Part shown: positions 7,076-10,462 of the stretch, one piece after another
Layout: each line of letters begins with the position of its first letter
How positions within the stretch are numbered: the stretch's first letter is position 1
Origin: Myxococcales bacterium
GTDB taxonomy: Bacteria; Myxococcota_A; Polyangia; Polyangiales; Polyangiaceae
Reading direction: 5' to 3'
Assembly: GCA_025362165.1 (NCBI GenBank)
Contig: JANYHY010000012.1
Location: 1 to 10,462, forward strand
Length of the DNA stretch: 10,462 nucleotides
The notes under the pieces: model-generated
Told to the model about the DNA's origin: nothing
The model's database searches: none
The model's input: only the letters and a program-made list of their open reading frames with translations
Program-made: the position numbers and the translations under genes

Positions 7076-7720
7076 TCAAAGGGTGCGCAACAGCCACGTG
7101 TAATAGAGCGCGGGCATGCGGCCGGGCAGGCCTAGGTTCTTGGCGCGCTCGATCGTGAATCCGGCTTGCGCAAAGCGGCGGCGCACGTCCGCGGGCGTCG
7201 TCACGTGGTGATCGTCGATGCCGTTGTATCCGATCGCCTCGAACAGCTTGGTCATCGCGCGGCTCACCGCGGGCATGCCGAGCAAGAACGTCCCGTTGGC
7301 GCGCAGCACGCGTCGGACCTCTCGGAGGCCACGCTCGTATTCGTGGAGGTGCTCGAACACGGAGAACGAGACGACCAAATCGAAGCGCGCGTCTTCGTAC
7401 GGCAGCTCGTAGACGCTGCCTTTGCGCAGCTCTGCTCTCATGCCGCGCTCGGCGAGCGCTCGCGTCACGATGGTCGGATCTGCGTCGAGGTCGATGCCTT
7501 CGAGCTCGTCTACCGCAGGCGCGAGCGACGCGAGGACCGCGCCCGCTCCGTACCCGACCTCCAGCGCGCGGGGCCAGCGGCGATCACCGAGCATGCGCAA
7601 GCCCATGTTGATGCGCTCGCGGAACAGATACCCGACGAGCGGGCGTCTGTAGTATTCGATTGGGTCCGTTTCGCCGTTTCGAGGCAGGCCTCGGATCGAC
7701 TCAGTCGTGAGGAGCGGCAC
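7076..7720 (-). CDS. Class I SAM-dependent methyltransferase (214 aa)
   Basis: This is a small Methyltransf_11-type enzyme. Motif I is ALEVGYGAGAVL at 52-63, Asp77 ends strand 2 (EGIDLDAD), YELPYEDARFD lies at 104-114, LVVSFSVFEHL at 115-125, and VRRVLRANGTFLLGMP at 135-150. The C-terminal quarter (GYNGIDDHHVTT, then RRRFAQAGF) is a usual cap for enzymes of this group. A sugar or glycan substrate is inferred from its place between glycan genes. GTG 7720 is the only reasonable start before the conserved core: the frame continues upstream but only as antisense of gmd, and the next ATG (residue 39) is too late. No Shine-Dalgarno precedes the GTG. Only 30 bp separate it from the divergent gmd start, so its promoter probably lies within gmd coding sequence. 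Confidence 0.83.
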   Translation of the reverse strand: MPLLTTESIRGLPRNGETDPIEYYRRPLVGYLFRERINMGLRMLGDRRWPRALEVGYGAGAVLASLAPAVDELEGIDLDADPTIVTRALAERGMRAELRKGSVYELPYEDARFDLVVSFSVFEHLHEYERGLREVRRVLRANGTFLLGMPAVSRAMTKLFEAIGYNGIDDHHVTTPADVRRRFAQAGFTIERAKNLGLPGRMPALYYTWLLRTL

Positions 7721-7750
7721 GCGCGCGAGATAGCACGGAACGAGCTGATC

Positions 7751-8821
7751 ATGCAGAGTCCTCCCAAAGCGCTCATCGTCGGTATCACCGGACAAGACGG
7801 CAGCTACCTGGCCGAGCTCTTGCTCGACAAAGGCTACGAGGTGCACGGCATCGTCCGGCGCGCGAGCACCTTCAACACCGGGCGCATCGATCACATCTAC
7901 AAGGACCCGCACGAGAAGGGCGCCCGCCTGCGCCTCCACTACGGCGATCTCTCCGACGGGACCAACCTGCGCCGCATCCTCGAGAAGGTGCGGCCGAGCG
8001 AGGTCTACAACCTCGGAGCGCAGAGCCACGTGCGTGTCTCGTTCGACGAGCCGGAGTACACCGCGGATGTCGTCGCGACCGGCACATTGCGCTTGCTCGA
8101 GGCCGTGCGCGATCACATGGGCCAGGACCGTACCGGACCGAGCTCTGGCGTGCGCGTGTATCAAGCTGGCTCCTCCGAGATGTTCGGCAGCGCTTCGCCG
8201 CCGCAGTCGGAGAGCACGCCGTTTCATCCGCGTAGCCCTTATGCGGCGAGCAAGGTGGCGGCGCATTGGTATGCGGTGAACTACCGTGAGGCGTACGGGA
8301 TGTTCGTCGCCAACGGCATCCTCTTCAATCACGAGTCTCCGCGTCGCGGTGAGACGTTCGTCACGCGCAAGATCACGCGCGCAGCCGCGCGAATCAAGCT
8401 CGGCCTCGAAGACAAACTCTACCTCGGCAACCTCGACGCAAAACGTGACTGGGGCTACGCGAAGGACTTCGTCGAGGCGATGTGGCTGATGCTCCAGGCC
8501 AAAGAAGCCGACGACTACGTCATCGCCACCGGGGAGAGCCACTCTGTGCGCGAGCTGTTGGAGAAGGCGTTCGGATATCTCGAGCTCGACTACAAAAAGC
8601 ACGTCGAGATCGACCCGCGCTACTTCCGCCCTGCGGAGGTCGATCACCTCCTGGGCGACGCATCCAAGGCACGCACGAAGCTTGGGTGGAAGCCGAAGGT
8701 CACGTTCGACGAGCTCGTCACGATCATGGTCGACTACGATCTCGATCGCGCTCGACGCGATCTGGCCATCCGCGACTCGAAGATCCCCGGGCGCTCTGGC
8801 ACGGAGCGCGACGACTGGTGA
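7751..8821 (+). CDS. gmd: GDP-mannose 4,6-dehydratase
   Basis: This enzyme converts GDP-D-mannose to GDP-4-keto-6-deoxy-D-mannose in the cytosol, the first committed step to GDP-L-fucose and related deoxysugars. It is a 356-residue extended SDR, the normal size for the family. The NADP-binding motif GITGQDG lies at 11-17, followed by RRASTFNTGRI at 36-46, GDLSDGTNL at 65-73, NLGAQSHV at 87-94, the catalytic GSSEMFG at 140-146 and the SPYAASK motif (Tyr164, Lys168). The substrate-site segment NHESPRRGETFVTRKI lies at 193-208. All expected active-site residues are present. ATG 7751 is chosen because the family N-terminus begins immediately after it; the upstream open frame is antisense to the methyltransferase. 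A GGA at 7737-7739 is a weak ribosome site. The next gene starts 2 bp after the stop, so the two are coupled. Confidence 0.96.
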   Translation: MQSPPKALIVGITGQDGSYLAELLLDKGYEVHGIVRRASTFNTGRIDHIYKDPHEKGARLRLHYGDLSDGTNLRRILEKVRPSEVYNLGAQSHVRVSFDEPEYTADVVATGTLRLLEAVRDHMGQDRTGPSSGVRVYQAGSSEMFGSASPPQSESTPFHPRSPYAASKVAAHWYAVNYREAYGMFVANGILFNHESPRRGETFVTRKITRAAARIKLGLEDKLYLGNLDAKRDWGYAKDFVEAMWLMLQAKEADDYVIATGESHSVRELLEKAFGYLELDYKKHVEIDPRYFRPAEVDHLLGDASKARTKLGWKPKVTFDELVTIMVDYDLDRARRDLAIRDSKIPGRSGTERDDW

Positions 8822-8823
8822 GC

Positions 8824-9744
8824 ATGGGCGCGATCTTCGTCGCAGGACACGGCGGGCTTGTCGGCAGCGCGATCGTGCGGAGGCTGCAATCAGCTGGTTT
8901 TGGCGATCGGCTGCTGCTGCGCACGCGAGCGGAGCTCGACCTGATGGACGCGACCGCCGTGCGCGTGTTCTTCGAGCGAGAGCGCCCGAGTCAGGTGTAC
9001 CTGGCGGCTGCGAAGGTCGGCGGCATCCTCGCGAACGATACGTTCCCGGCGGACTTCATCCGAGAGAACCTCCTCATCGAGACGAGCGTCATCCACGCCG
9101 CGCACCTCGCGAAGGTCGACAAGCTTTTGTTTTTGGGCTCTTCGTGCATCTACCCGCGGATGGCGCCGCAGCCCATCCCGGAGAGCGCGCTGCTCACCGG
9201 CGCGCTCGAGCCGACGAACTCGGCGTACGCGATCGCGAAGATCGCCGGCATCGAGCTGGTGCGGGCGTACAAGAAGCAGCACGGCATGAACGCGATCAGC
9301 GTGATGCCCACCAACCTCTACGGCCCAGGCGACAACTTCGACTTGAACAGCTCCCACGTGCTCCCTGCCTTGATGCGAAAATTCCTCGAGGCCAAAGAGC
9401 ACGGCCTCGCCGAGGTCAGCGTGTGGGGCTCGGGCTCGCCCCGCCGCGAGTTCCTTCACGTGGACGACCTTGCGGAAGCGTGCGTCTTTTTGATGGATCG
9501 CTACGACGGCGGCGAGCCCATCAACGTCGGCGTCGGTGAGGACGTGAGCATCCGAGAGCTCGCCGAGACGATCGCGCGCGCGGTCGGCTTCGAGGGACGA
9601 ATGGTGTTCGACGCGACCAAGCCCGACGGCACGCCGCGCAAGCTGCTCGATGTCTCGCGACTCACGCAGCTCGGCTGGCGCGCGAAGATCGCGCTGGTCG
9701 ACGGGATCGCCGCGACGCTCGAGTGGTATCGCGCCCACCGGTGA
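8824..9744 (+). CDS. fcl: GDP-L-fucose synthase
   Basis: This enzyme performs 3,5-epimerisation and 4-reduction of GDP-4-keto-6-deoxymannose to GDP-L-fucose, using the product of the preceding gene. It is a 306-residue extended SDR, close to family length. The dinucleotide motif GHGGLVG lies at 8-14, AAAKVGGI at 61-68, LGSSCIYP at 104-111, SAYAIAK at 133-139, and a PTNLYGPGDNFD segment at 162-173. The residues matching the known catalytic set of E. coli Fcl (Ser107, Cys109, Tyr136, Lys140, His179) appear one position earlier, at 107/106, 108, 135, 139 and 178. The epimerase Cys and His are therefore kept, which argues for fucose rather than a simple rhamnose reductase. ATG 8824 lies 2 bp after the gmd stop; GTG 8818, overlapping that stop, is an alternative adding two residues. 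Also known as wcaG. Confidence 0.95.
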   Translation: MGAIFVAGHGGLVGSAIVRRLQSAGFGDRLLLRTRAELDLMDATAVRVFFERERPSQVYLAAAKVGGILANDTFPADFIRENLLIETSVIHAAHLAKVDKLLFLGSSCIYPRMAPQPIPESALLTGALEPTNSAYAIAKIAGIELVRAYKKQHGMNAISVMPTNLYGPGDNFDLNSSHVLPALMRKFLEAKEHGLAEVSVWGSGSPRREFLHVDDLAEACVFLMDRYDGGEPINVGVGEDVSIRELAETIARAVGFEGRMVFDATKPDGTPRKLLDVSRLTQLGWRAKIALVDGIAATLEWYRAHR

Positions 9745-9766
9745 GGCACGTCGATTGCGCGTGCCT
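9744..9766 (+). other. Hairpin just after the fcl stop
   Basis: AGGCACG (9744-9750) and CGTGCCT (9760-9766) form a perfect 7-bp stem around a 9-base loop, starting at the last base of the fcl stop codon. No T tract follows, so it is not a standard intrinsic terminator. In the 57-bp gap before ugd it could stabilise the gmd-fcl transcript end, reduce read-through, or be chance. Downstream, TACAAA (9784-9789) resembles a -10 box, but I see no matching -35. Confidence 0.3.
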
Positions 9767-9801
9767 TGGCCATCGCGTTGCACTACAAAACGGCGGTCAA
9801 C

Positions 9802-10462
9802 ATGCGCCTCGTTGCTTTTGGTGCCGGCTACGTCGGACTCGTCACGGGAACTGGGCTGAGCGAGCTCGGCCACGACGTGCTCGTCGTCGACATCGACGCG
9901 GCTCGCATCGAGAAGCTCAAAGACGGCGTGATCCCCATCTACGAGCCGGGTCTCACGGATCTCGTCCGCAGAAACGAGCGCGCGGGGAGGCTCACGTTCT
10001 CGTCGAAGGTGGAGCCCGGCTACGACGAGGCGGACATTTATTTCATCTGCGTGGGCACGCCGCCAGACGCGAACGGTGCCGCAGACGTCTCCGCGGTGAT
10101 GGCGGTCGCTGACACCATCGCGGGCTTCGCGAAGAAGCCTGCGCTCGTCGCCGTGAAGAGCACAGTGCCCGTCGGCACGGGCGATCTGGTTCAGGCCAGG
10201 CTCACCAAGGGGAGCGTGCACCTCGAGGCGGTGTCAAACCCTGAGTTCCTGAAAGAGGGCGACGCCGTGAACGACTTCTTCCGGCCTGATCGCATCATCC
10301 TCGGCGCGGACAGTCAGCGAGCGGACGACATCCTGCGTGAGCTGTACGCACCGCTTCAGCTCTCCGGCGAGCGCGTCGTGATGACCGATCGCCGCTCGAG
10401 CGAGCTGATCAAGTACGCCTCGAACACGATGTTGGCGATGCGCGTGTCGTTCATGAACGAGC
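9802..10462 (+). CDS. ugd: UDP-glucose 6-dehydrogenase, 3' end outside window
   Basis: This enzyme oxidises UDP-glucose to UDP-glucuronate with two NAD+, supplying an acidic sugar for polysaccharide. The 220 visible residues cover the NAD-binding domain and the start of the central helix region. GAGYVG lies at 7-12, then VVDID, IYEPGL, the ICVGTPP motif, KSTVPVGT, NPEFLKEGDAVNDFFRPDRI, and at the edge SSELIKYASNTMLAMR with the conserved Lys of the active site. The catalytic Cys and the UDP-binding domain lie beyond the right edge, so the enzyme cannot be confirmed complete. Some relatives act on UDP-ManNAc or GDP-mannose; the visible motifs fit the UDP-glucose branch best. ATG 9802 is preceded by GGCGG (9792-9796) at 5 bases. 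The 57-bp gap after fcl, with a hairpin, leaves open whether it shares that transcript. Confidence 0.92.
   Translation, partial: MRLVAFGAGYVGLVTGTGLSELGHDVLVVDIDAARIEKLKDGVIPIYEPGLTDLVRRNERAGRLTFSSKVEPGYDEADIYFICVGTPPDANGAADVSAVMAVADTIAGFAKKPALVAVKSTVPVGTGDLVQARLTKGSVHLEAVSNPEFLKEGDAVNDFFRPDRIILGADSQRADDILRELYAPLQLSGERVVMTDRRSSELIKYASNTMLAMRVSFMNE

Noticed and set aside
7166..7750. Upstream extension of the gmd frame
   Set aside because: It is antisense to the 214-aa methyltransferase, and the Gmd family N-terminus begins right after ATG 7751.
7750..7765. Minus-strand GGGAGGA six bases before an ATG at 7752, an apparently ideal ribosome site near the methyltransferase start
   Set aside because: The ATG is out of frame with the methyltransferase, and the bases encode the Ser-Pro-Pro-Lys start of Gmd. 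It is probably coincidence.
8890..10221. Minus-strand open frame of 443 codons across fcl and ugd
   Set aside because: It is antisense to two confidently identified enzymes and has no domain signature.
1..10462. Search for tRNA, CRISPR repeats, insertion-sequence ends or transposase
   Set aside because: No repeated spacer array, transposase motif, long terminal inverted repeats or tRNA-like fold was recognised by eye.

Overview
This is a GC-rich window with dense coding and strong G/C preference at third codon positions. It is most likely chromosomal DNA of a myxobacterium-like organism (Myxococcota, Polyangia). That placement is an inference. It rests on an exported protein with a TPR-like region, a PEGA-like domain and two C-terminal membrane segments, a type common in that group, on the style of the large secreted protein at the left edge, and on codon use. 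No rRNA, tRNA, mobile element or CRISPR array was seen.

Layout. (1) Positions 2-1213 (+) hold the 3' part of a secreted, cysteine-containing protein of unknown function, probably unrelated to the rest. (2) Positions 1263-3892 (-) hold a SAM methyltransferase followed by a GT39/ArnT-type polytopic glycosyltransferase. (3) Positions 3935-6139 (+) hold a methyltransferase-GT2 fusion followed by a second stand-alone methyltransferase. (4) Positions 6129-7720 (-) hold a third stand-alone methyltransferase followed by the TPR/PEGA-like exported protein. (5) Positions 7751-10462 (+) hold gmd (GDP-mannose 4,6-dehydratase), fcl (GDP-L-fucose synthase) and the 5' part of ugd (UDP-glucose 6-dehydrogenase).

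From position 1263 to the right edge the window reads as part of a surface-polysaccharide or glycoconjugate locus. Gmd and Fcl convert GDP-mannose to GDP-L-fucose, and Ugd makes UDP-glucuronate. The GT2 domain resembles polyprenyl-phosphate sugar synthases, and the GT39 protein is of the class that uses such lipid-linked donors at the periplasmic face, so the two may work in sequence. Four methyltransferase domains of clearly different sequence suggest a glycan carrying several methyl groups. Substrates cannot be fixed from sequence alone.

The locus is built as short blocks on alternating strands. Two divergent start-to-start gaps are only about 42 and 30 bp, and one convergent pair overlaps by 11 bp. 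Promoters for several blocks must therefore lie partly inside neighbouring coding sequence. The window shows an accessory glycan locus with a notable fusion enzyme and unusual packing. I did not see a clear candidate for a wholly new class of system.
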